Source: Chionoecetes opilio (Eukaryota; Arthropoda; Malacostraca; Decapoda; Majidae). From it: DNA of 64,000 bases. The position numbers were made by a program, and so were the translations under genes. Numbering within the stretch: position 1 is the first letter of the stretch; each line of letters starts with the position of its first letter. Of this stretch, positions 21,566 through 33,023 are shown piece after piece. The notes under the pieces were generated by a model. The model was not told where the DNA came from. It searched no databases and worked only from the letters and a program-made list of their open reading frames with translations. The stretch is from contig JACEEZ010022716.1 in assembly GCA_016584305.1 (NCBI GenBank), forward strand, positions 1-64,000, in the 5' to 3' direction.

Positions 21566-24290
21566 TCTATATCTATATGTACACAGAATTAGGTCCACAT
21601 ATTATTCATATAAATAGTCATGGCCTTAGAGACCATGAACAAATGAAAATACCTGGCTACAAAATAAATTACATTGGAGACATTAATGAAGGTTCGGCCA
21701 TTGCCATACAACTAAATATCCTACATAGAAGACTCTTTAATGACTTTGATACTGATGTCTTAGCAGTCGAAATAGACACTACCTTAGGGCCTATTGTTTT
21801 TTGCCACAACTTACATTCCCCCACGACGTCCATATTTAACTTTTCCCAGACTTCTATAGATTACGTTAATTTAATATACCTACCTATTTACTGGAGACCT
21901 TAATCCAAAACACAGATGATTGGGAAATAGAGTAGACAATACTGTTGAGATAAGCTTGAGCCTTCGTATGGATGCAGGTAAACTTTTACATCACGGACCT
22001 CATTTTCCTACTTTGATCAGACATTCCTCATCAACCACACCTGACATGATTTTTTTTCAAATAAACATCCTTATTTTGATATATATATATGGAACCAGAA
22101 GGATAACCCACCTCGGATCACACCCCAAATTATCATTTATGTATCTACGAGTCCAATATATATATATACAAGACGAGCCAAAATGAAATATATATAAAGC
22201 TGATTGGACCCTTTTTAAGACAAAACTTGATGCATCCAGAAAAGATGAAGACCTGAACCATACAAATGTGCAGGAAATATAGGATAAAATAACCAATGGG
22301 TGGATTGTGTACAAATGTTATGTCTGTAGCAATCCCTATCAGGACAACAAAACAAATACATCAACTTAAAAAGACGGAAAAAAAAAAAAAAAGACGGAAA
22401 AAATAAAACATGTAGAAAACATATATATTGAGTTAAAAGCACATGCTGTTACGTATGGATGGACATTTGAACACTATAGGATGTACACACATATTAGAGA
22501 GCCATTGAAAGATTTATGTAAAAGTGCATATGATAAATGAGTGGAATGACAAGATAAAGGAATAATTAAGACCCATAAAGATTCTAAAGCTTTTTGGAAC
22601 AAAATAAATCAGTTTAAAAGAAAGTGTTAACAAGAATACAAATTATATGGTTGATGAAAATGGGAAAAAATATTATAGCAATAAGGAAAATGTGACCTAA
22701 TGGAATCAACTTGGAGGATGTTTTCAAAATAACGGCAGAAAAAGAACGAATGTTTGACCAGGATCAGTCAGATCACATTGAATCAAACATTAATGTAATG
22801 CACAACAGAGTTACACATCATGATACTACTTCAATGTTGCGAACTAAACGGTGGCAATCACTTACTAAAAGATTAGCATTGAAGATATACAAAAGCACAT
22901 TGGGAAAAGTAAAAATACAGCTCCTGGTATTTCTAGAATATCCAAACCGATACTCCAAAACTGTTCCTCTAAAGCACTAACAAAACTAAATGATTTAAAT
23001 ATGCATGTTTGTCAGCAGGCTACTTCCCTAATTGTTTTAAAAAGCATATATAAAATTCATCCCTAAAACCAATAAATCACATCATTAAACCCAATAAATT
23101 ATAGGCCAATCTCACTTTTAGAATTACCAGGTAAAATGTATGAAAGAATCATTATGAATTACTGAATTCACATCTTATACAGAATAATGCAATAAAGAAT
23201 AGCCAGCATGGATTTATATCTAATCAAATAACAGTCACTGCCTTGGCTCTAATATATGAACAAATTGAAACTAGCATGGCCTCACGTCAGCAATGTGTTC
23301 TGGTTTTCAGAGACATTGCAAAAGGCCTTTGATAAAGTGTGGCACAATGGCCTTAAATATAAGATATTAGCTCTTGGATTACCACCATTTATCGAAAAAA
23401 AACTTTGTTGTTTTCTGGATAATCGTAAAGCGCTTATAAACATAATGGAGAGTATAGTAATGAAATAAATTTGGAAAGTGGTGTCTCTCAAGGAAGCGTT
23501 ATCTCTCCGACTCCTTACACAATTTACACCAATGACATTCCTATAGCAGGTCCGGGCCCTGCCTTGATATAGTTATGCTGACGACATATTGCAAGTAATC
23601 ACGTATCAAAGCAAGTCCAAAGACATGATGAAATTCAGATTTCCCAGAGAATTATTGAGAGAATACCATATTTCAGAAACTATGGAAAATACAAACAAGT
23701 CAAAATACATTACGATAATATCGATAGCTCAAACAAGACAAAGAACATCATAGTCAATGCGACTGAATTGGAAAAAAGTAAAGATGGTAAAGTCTTGGGC
23801 CTAAAAATCTCTAGTAGAGGTATAGCATCACACATTACAGAAAGAATTATAAAATCAAAAGCTATGCTGACAAAACTTTACCTTTTCAAAAAGTTAACGC
23901 CTAAAATTAAAGTCAGATCAATAAAAAACACTCATTGCTCTAGTTTTTCGAATACCCTTGTATACCTTTACATTGTGTTTCTTAGACGCAAAAATTAGAA
24001 TTACATAGGGTTATAAATAAAGCTTTAAGATTTGCCCCCCGTACCGAAGCAAGACACTTTTTTTTTTTTATAGAAGAACTACATTAAATAGCAGGAATGG
24101 ATGCAGTTAACATATCCATCCATAAAAATGAAAAAAAATTGGGAAAAATTACTAACATCAGAGGATTAAACTTCTGTTGAGTTAGCCGGTATTGATGTAC
24201 AAGCAAATCATGGGTTGGTTCCCTAGGTCAATATCAATACTTGAGGAAGAACCACCTTCGGAGATTTAAAAGAAAAGAAGAAAAAAAATA
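21566..24290 (+). pseudogene. Plus-strand Jockey/I-like LINE, 3' part (endonuclease and RT)
   Basis: Resumes the LINE interrupted at 20075. Endonuclease: HIIHINSHGLRDHEQMKIPG, NEGSAIAIQLNIL, DVLAVEIDTTLGPIVF (to 21900). RT pieces follow after decayed DNA: PINYRPISLLELPGKMYERI near 23090-23150, RDIAKAFDKVWHNGLKYKIL near 23310-23370, GVSQGSVISPTPYTIYTNDI near 23475-23545, then KAMLTKLYLFKKLTPKIK near 23860. The strand immediately after motif B has frameshifted (YADDI expected). Many stops; inactive. Same family as the minus-strand LINE at 32160-37262. Confidence 0.65.
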
Positions 24291-24300
24291 GTGATAACTA

Positions 24301-25304
24301 GGGGGGGGGGCACTCAGTAGAGCGCATACCTCCGCCCGAATATTTCATCATATATACGTATATATATATATGCACTCAGTATGAGCGCACACCTTCGGCC
24401 GAATATTTCATCAATTGGTTGCCATGGCAACAGTTGTCAATAGATTTCATCCAAAATTAAATCAGTTTCTTCCTTATACCAAAAAGACTTGGTATAACGA
24501 GTTTGGTACAAATCTATTCGTACTTTTCGAGAAATCCTGTACACTAACAAAAAGACAGACAGACAGACAGACAGATCAGGGTGAAAACATAACCCCTCCA
24601 ACTTCGTTGGCGGAGGTAATAATAGTGAGAAAAAATTTGATAGGGCTAAAAATTATAATGAAAAAAAAAAATAATACCAATAAAAATTAAAAAATTGTGA
24701 AGATTAGTATTTTAGACTTGTACTGTAAGCTTACGATGGGATCAGGGATGGACTTTGATTCCATCATTAGAATTATTAAGGTTGATAATGGTAGATTGTG
24801 TATGTGCAGTGTACGATATAATATACTTATAAGTATCAATATACTGAATGAAGTATTAGTTTGGATTAAGGTTTAGTGTAGGTATTGTTTTATTCATTTA
24901 TATGATTATATAATGTTAGCTTGGATTAAGTAAATCAATATAAGTTATAAGATTATGGACAACGTTAGCCTGGATTAAGACTAGAGTATTTGATTTAGTT
25001 TTATGTTTTTAATGATTGCAAATAACGTTATTAAGGTACCCCTATTTTGTTCTTTGTTACCTCCGCCAACGAAGTTGGAGGGGTTATGTTTTCACTCCGA
25101 TCTGTCTGTCTGTCTGTCTGTCTGTTTGTTAGTGTACAGGATTTCTCGAAAAGTTGCGAATAGATTTGGACCAAACTCGGTATACCAAGTCTATTTGGTA
25201 TAAGGAAGAACTGATTTAATTTTGGATGAAATCTATTGACAACCGTTGCCATGGCAACCAATTGAGGAAATATTTGGCCGGAGGTATGCGCTCATACTGA
25301 GTGC

Positions 25305-25391
<87 letters not shown>

Positions 25392-25455
25392 CATACCTAT
25401 ATTTGATGAAATATTCGGGCGGAGGTATGCGCTCTACTGAGTGCCCCCCCCTAGT
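24301..25455. mobile_element. Long inverted-repeat element (PuTIR-type, widespread family)
   Basis: Arms of about 325-400 bp (24301-24625 and 25058-25455) are inverted copies. Both run from a G/C run and CACTCAGTAGAGCGCATACC through CCGCCCGAATATTTCATCA, GTTGCCATGGCAAC and (GACA)n to CCTCCGCCAACGAAGTTGGA. The right arm is expanded by a TA microsatellite at 25306-25391. The 430-bp spacer is AT-rich without an ORF. The terminal GCGGAGGTATGCGCTCTACTGAGTGC motif is, as I recall, widely dispersed in marine invertebrates. No transposase. Confidence 0.65.
25306..25391. repeat. (TA)n microsatellite
   Basis: TA run with two TT breaks inside the right arm of the inverted-repeat element. Confidence 0.95.
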
Positions 25456-26196
25456 TCCAAATGTTATATCATGGTGATTATCACCAAAAAGAAGATTATG
25501 TTGAAATTAGTTAGCATTTTTGGTGATATTATTGCTGTTTCCGATAATGTCATTGTTATGATTGATATTAATGACATTACATATATTATTACTGAAGTAA
25601 TTAGGGTAAGATGATCTTTGTCAGGAAATGGAATGGTAATGATTGTTATAGAGGTGACGGGCTTGAGAGTACTATTGTTACTATTATCATAATATTTCGG
25701 TTGTCAACTGGTTATCATTGTGTTAGTATGTTCGGGTTTTCGAGTCTCTTGATTATTTTGCCTGGGGTTGTAGTGTGTTACGCCCCGTCTGGGGAGAGGG
25801 GGCGCAACGGGGGGTGAAGCTCCTGTTAGCGGACCCACCACCCGCTACAGTTCTTCCAATCGGTCGCTGACGTGGCATGACAACTAATCCCCAGCCTGTA
25901 GGGTGCCGGGGTGGGCATATCTCCATGTACTATATGTACTTACGTTTCACATTAAACGGGGCAGTGCCCCCTGGCGTCGGAGATACGGAGAGCTTGCATC
26001 CCCAGGCCGATAAAAGCCTCGACATTTGCCGGAGGGGCACCCTCCCTGTCCCCCCCCCACCGAGGTCCCTGGCTTGTTACAGGTCCCCCGGGGACATCCA
26101 TGATAGCCCGCCCTGTCATGCACTGTATAATTAAAACATCACCATCTGCCGCGTAGCCTCCTGGTAGACCTGTGGTACTCAAGGGGTCTAAAAACC
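25456..26196. other. No recognisable gene
   Basis: AT-rich to 25760, then GC-rich (from TTACGCCCCGTCTGGGGAG). Only short unsupported ORFs. It precedes the GC-rich tandem array. Confidence 0.5.
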
Positions 26197-27130
26197 CTGC
26201 TGCGTGTGTCTCGCGCAATGCCCCGGGGTCCCAGGTGGGCCTGTTGGTGAAGGGTGTGATGATAACTAGTTTGTTAACTGGAGAGAGAAAATCAGATTCC
26301 AGTGGAAGGTTACTTTTAATTGGAAAACATCAACATATATATGAAAAAAAAGATTTAAACAATAAATATTACATTGGTTTAAGGTCAGCGCGCTAATGCA
26401 GTGCGCGCTGAGTAAGGGGTGTATGTTGAGATAGCGAGTTACATGTTGGTTAATTATTGTTACAAAAGAAAAAATAATATAAAGAGGTATGAAATTATAA
26501 ATGAATAATGAACATTAATTAAAATAAAAGTTATAATAGTTTGGGCTGCAACCACACGTTTTCTCTGTGGAGCAGTGAAAAAGCCCTCCTAGTGGTTTAT
26601 AGGGGGGACCGCTACAGGCCCAGAAGAGAAGCCACAGCGGCGGGTGTGTTACAGGACGTCGCAGCACCGTAGAGTTGCACCCCGCCCCGTGGGGCAATGC
26701 GGGGCGATCCTTATAACCCCAGCGCGTGTCTCTCGCAATGCCCCGGAGTCCCAGGGGGGCCCAGGCGAGAAACCACAGGAGCGGGTGTGTTGCAGGACGT
26801 CGTGACACCGTAGAGTTGTACGTACCCGCCCCGTGGGGCAGAACGGGGCGATCCTTATAACCCCGCCGCGTGTCTCTCGCAATGCCCCGGGGTCCCAAGG
26901 GGGCCCAGGCGAGAAACCACAGGGGCGGGTGTGTTACAGGACGTCGTGGCACCGTAGAGTTGCACGTACCCGCCCCGTGGGGGCAGGGCGGGGCGATCCT
27001 TATAACCCCGCCGCGTGTCTCGCAATGCCCCGGGGTCCCAGGGGGAACCACAGGCGAGAAGCCACAGGGGCAGGTGTCTTGCAGGACGTCGGGGCACCGT
27101 AGAGTTGAGTTGCACCTGCCCCGGGGGCAA
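26197..27130. repeat. GC-rich 144-bp tandem array, interrupted
   Basis: Units recur with about 144-bp spacing, each containing GCGTGTCTCTCGCAATGCCC near 26724, 26868 and 27012, then AGGCGAGAAACCACAGG, GTTACAGGACGTCG and CACCGTAGAGTTGCAC. About 3.5 units lie at 26610-27130. A partial unit at 26197-26232 is separated from the rest by an insertion. Every frame is open over long stretches because of the GC content, not because of coding. Confidence 0.8.
26233..26608. mobile_element. Insertion in tandem array (possible MITE)
   Basis: About 375 bp of AT-rich DNA breaks one 144-bp unit. Its edges read CCTGTTGG on the left and, inverted, CCTGTAGCGG on the right, next to GGGC/GCCC of the array. These may be short inverted termini. 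It contains GCGCGCTAATGCAGTGCGCGC, a hairpin. No ORF. Confidence 0.4.
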
Positions 27131-27507
27131 AGCAGAGCGGCGGGCGTCGGGGCGTCGGTTAGGGGCGCGGCGTGTAGGGGCACGGCAGAGTGGAACTCAG
27201 CCACCTACCCGAGCATGCGCGCCGCCCGAAGAGGCCGTGAAGGAATACCACGCGTTAACTCGCTCGCTGCACTAAGACACTAGTCTTGTAGTCTCGTAAG
27301 AGATCTCCGCGACACAGGCCTGCGTGTGCACGCACTCGTGTCTAGATAGATTACACTGGTCAACACGATATTTCTGGCAAAAGGTTTTAAAACAAATTCT
27401 AACTGAATTTGGGCTGCTGATTACGAATATGAACTCAATTTTTGTCTATCACATCAGGACTTCGCGATATAGCATTTTTCAATTTTTGATGAAAATGACT
27501 CATCAGC
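27131..27507. other. GC-rich to AT-rich transition, no gene seen
   Basis: GC-rich flank of the array (to about 27330), then AT-rich DNA leading to the 3' end of the minus-strand gene. Nothing recognised. Confidence 0.4.
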
Positions 27508-29349
27508 CTATATATCGAAGGTTTCAAGATAAAAACACGTGATTTTTAGTAATACATTTTGTATATTCTTAATCAAGGAATTACAAAGATTACGAAGTCC
27601 ATGTACAAGTAAATCAAATATAGTGACAGAATTGAAATAGAAAATATAAACAATACATATATATGGTGCACAGATCAATGGCAAGTAGCAGTTATGTGAA
27701 TTTTTTTTTCTGGCTGATCTCTGATGTACAGCTTCTGGGTTGTCTCTCATCAAGCTCCAGCAATAATCCGCCATCATATGTGAGTCCCACCGGCCTTGAT
27801 ACCGTTCTTCCATTGTTTTAATGTCCTGATGAAAACGCTCCCCTTGTTCCTCGCTCACATCCCCAAGGTTCTCCGGAAACTTGTCCAAATGGCTGTGTAA
27901 ATAGTGAACCTTGATACTCATTCTACATCCAAGATCTCGCAGGCTCATTAGTAGCTCTTCCACAATCTCTTCATAGTTGTCTGCTTTCTTATTCCCTAGA
28001 AAATTCTTCACCACATTACAAAATGCATTCCAAGCTCTTTCTTTGTCTCATTCATTGATGTGATAAAATTTGGATCTCTCATTAGTGTTCTTATTTGAGG
28101 TCCATCAAATATTCCAGCCTTTTTCTTCTCTTCACTAAGACCAGGAAAAGTTGAACATATATAGCTGAAACATTCTCCACTGTGATCAAGAGCTTTGACG
28201 AACTGCTTCATCAATCCAAGTTTTATGTGCAAGGGAGGAAAGACAATCTTCTTCCTATCCACTAGAGGATCATTGATGACATTCTTACCGCCAGATGCCA
28301 AACTCTGTCGCTGAGGCCATTCTTTTTTTCACCCAATGCTCTGCTGTAGCTCTACTGTCCCAGTAACACAGAAAACAGGGGTATTTTGTGTACCCTCCTT
28401 GCTGACCTAAAGAAAGTTAACCATTTTCAAATCGACACAAATTAACCACCCATGAACATGATATTGCAACCTCTTTAGGACAATCTTGATGTTGTTATAT
28501 TCTTCTTTAAGTTTTACAGAATGACCTATTGGTACAGAGCCATACTTATTTCCATTGTGTAACAGAACACATTTCAAACTTCTTTTGGAACTGTCAATAA
28601 AAAGCCTCCAATCCCTTGAATCATATGCTAGCAGTCCCATAAAAAGAAGTAGCCCTTCTACATCAGTACAATAGACAAGCTGGCCATCTAAATGGAAGTA
28701 CTTACGCAGTTCTGCTTCCCTGTTACGATAAAATGAGACACCTGTGCCGGGTTTCAGCATTCGATTCTCTTGCAGTCTTGAAGACAACAGTTCAGCAGAC
28801 TCTTTTGGTAGATAAGATCTCTAACCAAATCATTCAAAGCAGACTGAGTAAACAGAATTGGTTTGTCACAATCTTCATCAGATGGCTGAAAAATATCTGT
28901 AGTGTCTTCTTCATCAGTGGGAGCAGGTGAGCAGAGATCTGTTTCATCATTTTTTGAAGCTCAGTAAATATTGGTACAGGTATTTCTTCACTATGGGTAA
29001 CTGGTCGAATAGCTGAAGGGATACTTGGGTATTGCAAATATTTCTTGTTTTTCTTATTGAAACCTTTTACATTGACAAGGCAGAAATAGCAGTCATCTAA
29101 ATGATTGCTTGGTTCTCTCCAAACCATAGGCACTCCAAACTTAAGTTTAGCCTTCTTTCCTTGAGACCATGATCTCAAAGTCTCAACACAGGTTTTGCAC
29201 ACTTTGTGAGGAGCCCAATGCTTGTCTTGGTCTCCAAGTGGTACTTTGAAGTACGCAAAATACACGCTCTTAACAAAGTCAGTAATGTTGCGCCTCTGAG
29301 TCTTCAAAGTAAAGCTTCCACAGATGGGAGCAAAATATATTTGGATCAT
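27508..29349 (-). pseudogene. Multi-copy arthropod/cnidarian family, DDE-transposase-like, frameshifted
   Basis: Three open segments on the minus strand (29349-28834, 28787-28407, 28301-27508) form one protein of roughly 570 residues broken by frameshifts. One of them is at an A run near 28328. The N-terminus has paired cysteines (APICGS, HKVCKTCVETL, DDCYFCLVNVKG). The middle has WRLFIDSSKRSLKCVLLHNG and then WLICVDLKMV. Across the second frameshift follow GGYTKYPCFLCYWDSR and AEHW. The C-terminal part has ENLGDVSEEQGERFHQDI and MADYCWSLMRD. I recall this as an abundant unnamed family. FIDSS / CVDLK / EEQGERFHQ could be a D-D-E triad, with CFLCYWDSRATAEH as a C-x2-C...H insert. Function inferred only. 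Confidence 0.55.
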
Positions 29350-30082
29350 TTGAGCACTTTCTTCTGTGAGATGTAGAGGCCATTGTTAGAGCAGCAACAC
29401 CAACTGCGGACAAATAAAAGAAAAAGAGTTGTTAGCTATCTGAGTTGTTCCTTGAATTTGCTACCCAACCACCTACACCTTAGGCATTGTTTCACAAAAA
29501 AGAAACTAACAGGAGAAATACAATAAATAACTCAATTCAATGTAAAATTCAATAATAAAACACTACCTGCGGACGATTGCTGTGCAAGTTGAAATGTGTT
29601 TGTTTACTTCGTATCATAAAGAATGGGAATGTTATGCATGTTCAAAGAAAACGAAGATATTCTCCAGTTTATTGGGAGACTGAATTAAAAATAAACCATA
29701 TAATCCGGCCCTTTTGCTACACTACTCAATAGAAGATAAATTTTTCTTGAAATTCATGAAAATGGAATATATACCTATAGCGCAAAAACGTGATGTGATA
29801 GAGAAAATATAAGATCAGATTTGAATTCAGCACCCTCAAATTAGTCTAAAACTGTTCTTAAATTCCATGCCAGAACTTTTTTTTTTTTGTTGTTGACCAG
29901 TGTTATATCTCCTGTCCCGCGTTTCAGAAGCTCAGCCAGCCCTCGCAAGTGCAGCTGGTCTGCAGGTGTTGGGTACAGGTCAGAGGTTATCTTCAGTGTG
30001 ACAATTAATCAGTGAGGTCTGATGTGATGACTCCTTGATCGCTGGCAATTCTGCTGTCTCAGCAAGTCTTTCCTTTCACTTC
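29350..30082. other. No recognisable gene
   Basis: AT-rich DNA upstream of the minus-strand gene. No introns, promoter or repeat recognised. Confidence 0.4.
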
Positions 30083-30710
30083 ATTTCTTGTTGTTCCTTC
30101 TTCTCTTCTCTCTTCTTATTCCTCGCTTTCTTTCTTCCTTTACTCCGTCTCCCCATTCTCCTTCGTCGGACGCTCATCTGTTGAAAACCTAACGTCAGTG
30201 ATTCTGCAAGTGGCTGCTGTCTCTCTCCTCGCGGCTTGATAAGGATCTGTGGTGTTGGCGAGTCTTCCTCGCCTCCCCTCCTTGGGCTACCATCATCAAC
30301 GATTCTTCCTCTTCCCTTATCTTTTCTATCTCCTTCCTTATATCTAGTTCCTCTGTCCCCCGAGCCCTCACATAGTGTATAAGGAAAATTAGTTTTTGTC
30401 AACATTTCTGATCCATAGGTATCATTACCTATAATTAAGGACCTTCTTATAAATATTTGTTAACTGTAAATTTAGGCGATAAGGCGACGTATTATTAATA
30501 ATTTGAATTAGCAGCGTTGTAATCCCACATACTGTATATGTATACTCTTACTGTCTTTCATTTTTCTCTACTATTTTCTTATACTTTTTCCTTATCTTTC
30601 CCCCCACTATTATATTATATTGCGATATTGCGAGCCGATTCTTCTGAAGAAGCCCAGTAGAGGCGAAACTAGTCAGGAATAAAGACCTTAGCCCGTGTCT
30701 CCTTCATCAC
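30083..30710 (+). repeat. Repeat X, copy 1 (hammerhead-bearing element end)
   Basis: Almost the same as 41060-41689, from CTTCTTCTCTTCTCTC to GTGTCTCCTTCATCAC. The minus-strand frame through its first 300 bp (Arg/Lys/Glu-rich) is present in both copies but reads as low complexity. It contains a hammerhead-like motif. Copy 1 lacks the TACTCACTTCCCA segment after the ribozyme, where it reads AAAGACCTTA. Confidence 0.75.
30638..30680 (+). ncRNA. Hammerhead-ribozyme-like motif, second family
   Basis: ATTCTT (stem I), CTGAAGA, extra A, stem II GCC/GGC with a short loop, GAAA, one-pair stem III (C-TA-G), cleavage triplet GTC, then AGGAAT closing stem I (one G-U pair). Architecture as in Penelope-like hammerheads with minimal stem III. 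Confidence 0.55.
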
Positions 30711-30711
30711 N
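30711..30711. other. Single ambiguous base, probable assembly join
   Basis: The only N in the window. It lies exactly between repeat X copy 1 and the start of duplicated block B. Confidence 0.8.
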
Positions 30712-30720
30712 CAAACCGTA

Positions 30721-30960
30721 GGGCTGGTGGCAGCAATCCCTAACCTAAAACTTTATCCCTCCCTTAAGTATACCCCCTTGTTCAGTACTATCCGTGTGAG
30801 AAGTGGTCACACTACAATCAGATAGTGAAGTCAGAAGACTAAGTTAAATCCCCCCGTCAAGTTGTAATCATTTATCAAATCATCCCCAAATAATATCATT
30901 CAAGAAACGTTGACGAGTTATAATACCCCAGACCAGTTACCCCAAATTTCCATCAACACA
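30721..30960 (+). repeat. LTR 3' end fragment (copy B)
   Basis: Last 240 bp of the same LTR, ending CATCAACACA and followed by CTCA, so copy B derives from a locus that already carried the LTR insertion. Confidence 0.8.
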
Positions 30961-31092
30961 CTCACAAAAAAAGCCAAGCGAAGACCAAACAACCAATCAG
31001 CGCCCACCCACTAAAGAAGACGAGAAGCAAAAGCAAATCACCAATCACCGGTGCCGCTAATAGGCTGCGTGGCAGGCAGACCGGCTATAAAT
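30961..31092 (+). pseudogene. Penelope-like C-terminal tail (copy B)
   Basis: Matches 11684-11818 with an added A run and small changes that break the frame. Confidence 0.5.
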
Positions 31093-31093
31093 A
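31086..31093 (+). promoter_or_regulatory. TATA box of PLE (copy B)
   Basis: TATAAATA, same position relative to the ribozyme-like motif as in copy A. Confidence 0.45.
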
Positions 31094-31155
31094 GCGCTTC
31101 ACCTCGCATCTTAATCATGCTCACCTCAACTCCTGAGGAGAAAACATCTTCCACA

Positions 31156-31199
31156 TGCTGCTGAAGAAGGGTTCTTAGACCCGAAATCGCGATACAGCA
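31156..31199 (+). ncRNA. Hammerhead-ribozyme-like motif (PLE, copy B)
   Basis: Identical core and stems to 11877-11920: TGCTG/CAGCA, CTGAAGA, GGGT/ACCC, GAAA, ATA. Confidence 0.55.
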
Positions 31200-31202
31200 A
31201 AC

Positions 31203-31360
31203 ATGACAAGCTCGGCGAAGTCATAAAGTGATTACAAAAGAGAATAAGACACTCTTAAGACAAAGAGAAAATACTTTAAGAAGATAAAAACGCTGAACTA
31301 GCTATCATTTTTAAACGAGATCTGTCTCAGAGAAAATCTCCTGCCTGTATATACTCTACA
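31203..31360 (+). pseudogene. Penelope-like N-terminal fragment (copy B)
   Basis: Same region as 11924-12085, but single-base losses (for example in AGCTCGGCG and GATAAAAACG) destroy the frame. A TA repeat at about 31362-31435 again ends it. Confidence 0.5.
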
Positions 31361-31361
31361 T

Positions 31362-31396
31362 ATATTATATATATATTATATATATATATATATATT

Positions 31397-31435
<39 letters not shown>
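31362..31435. repeat. (TA)n microsatellite
   Basis: TA run with TTTTA and TT interruptions, equivalent to 12083-12160. Confidence 0.9.
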
Positions 31436-31438
<3 letters not shown>

Positions 31439-32159
31439 CCTATGGGGTTTACGGAGGAATACAGCTGCGTTGCGCGTTGAATAGAAAAGTGGGTGAAATA
31501 AGATGATATAGAAGAAGTAGTGAAGAAAAAAATAAAGTAGACGTAGAAAGTTGAGTGGGATTGACCACGCGATATAATTATTGAAATGTATTATTGTTTT
31601 TTTGCAATTTTTCCATTATGAGCCAAGAGAAAAACGGCTGGTAATGAAATCGACAAAAAATATTCCCCCAAGATTAGCCCTAAAAATAAAACCTAAAACA
31701 CTTAAAAACTTAAATAAAACTTGCTTATAAAATTTAAATAAAAAACAGCCCATTAAAAGTTAATACCCATAACGACAAGTTGTGGCACATCAGGTAAAAA
31801 CAAAGAACACAAATTCAAAGCAATAGCTTAAAATTATCTAATAGAAGAAACCATAAGAATTAGTATACGTACCTATAAAACCTGAATGAAAATAGAAAAG
31901 GGCCCCAAAAGGAATTAATACCCAATGGCAGCACGAAGGGGAAACATTAACAGAACAAAAAAAAGAAGCAATAATTGACATAGAATAAAAAACTATTATT
32001 AAAAAACCCATGAAAACCTAAATAATAAAAAGCCCTTCAAGAATTAATACCCAGTAACAACATGTAATGGAATATATAAAAAAAACCAAAGGAAAAAAAA
32101 AGTTGCCAAAACAGGGTGAAGAGATAACTAAAGCAGATTTTTGAATGAAATTATTGAAT
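31436..32159. repeat. LINE 3' flank with diverged internal repeats (copy B)
   Basis: Equivalent to 12161-12889, with the AATTAATACCCA-containing block repeated about three times. No ORF. Confidence 0.45.
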
Positions 32160-32837
32160 TAGCAGGGAGACCAAAGTCGCTCTGTCTCAAATGAGTATTT
32201 TATAGATTTACATTTTAGTGTCTGTGAAGTGGTTTATTTTATTAACTGGTATATAAGGATTTGGAGGAGGGGCTTCTAGTATCTTTTCTGACTTAGGGAA
32301 CCATCCCATGTAAATTTTGCTTTGCCATCATGTAGGTTTTGGTATGTTTCTTCATGTGTAGTTTCAAGGGTTTTCCCCAGATTTGTATTGCTTTTTCGTG
32401 GAGTGATATTAACAGGCTAACTGATAGCTTTTTCGGCATATCTTGTATTTGAAGTCTCTGTTGTCGTTAAAGAATACAAGTCTCATAGCTTTGTTCAGTA
32501 CCCTTTGCATGTTTCATTTTTGTGCCTTTGTTGCACAGCAGAGTGGAGCTGCAGGATATTCGAATGTGGGTTGATTAGCGTTTTTACTACTGTTTTTTTA
32601 AATTTTAGATTGAGTTTGAATTTTGGTATAAATTTGAGAGAGATTTTTTGATGTGTTTATCCTGTCAGCTATATGTCCTAATATACCTGTGCATGTAATT
32701 TAAGTCTAGCATTATCCCTTTCTTGCTATTTTGTATAATATTCCAATTTATATGAATTTCCTTTGTTTGTATTGTGCAAATTTAAATTACCTTGAATTTA
32801 TCTTCACAGGTTTCTATTTTCCACCCTTTTGTCGTAC

Positions 32838-33023
32838 CTATTGATCCCCATGTATTTCCCTTCCAGCTTTTATTTTCAGCATGGATTTAGATTTGCTCTC
32901 TGTGGTGATTATTTGAGTTATGTCATCTGGTAATAATATCACTACACCCTGGTCCGGCATTTTAAGGTCATTTGGGATAAAGCATGTGCAAGGTTGGAGA
33001 CAAGGCACTTCCTTGTGGTACAC
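32838..33023 (-). pseudogene. LINE RT motif C region (copy B)
   Basis: Reads TCFIPNDLKMPDQGVVILLP, then DDITQIITTESKSK. This corresponds to the x-x-YTNDL...F/YADD-x-TQII strand of Jockey/I RT, with the first residue of ADD changed to P. Clear relic. Confidence 0.6.

Noticed and set aside
26515..27283. Several long frames (up to 229 codons) on both strands
   Set aside because: Overlapping open frames on both strands of a GC-rich tandem array; no domain and no codon bias for any one frame.
30076..30405. 109-codon basic protein, minus strand, also at 41039-41368
   Set aside because: Conserved only because the DNA repeat is duplicated; Arg/Lys/Glu low complexity, on the strand opposite to the ribozyme-like motif.
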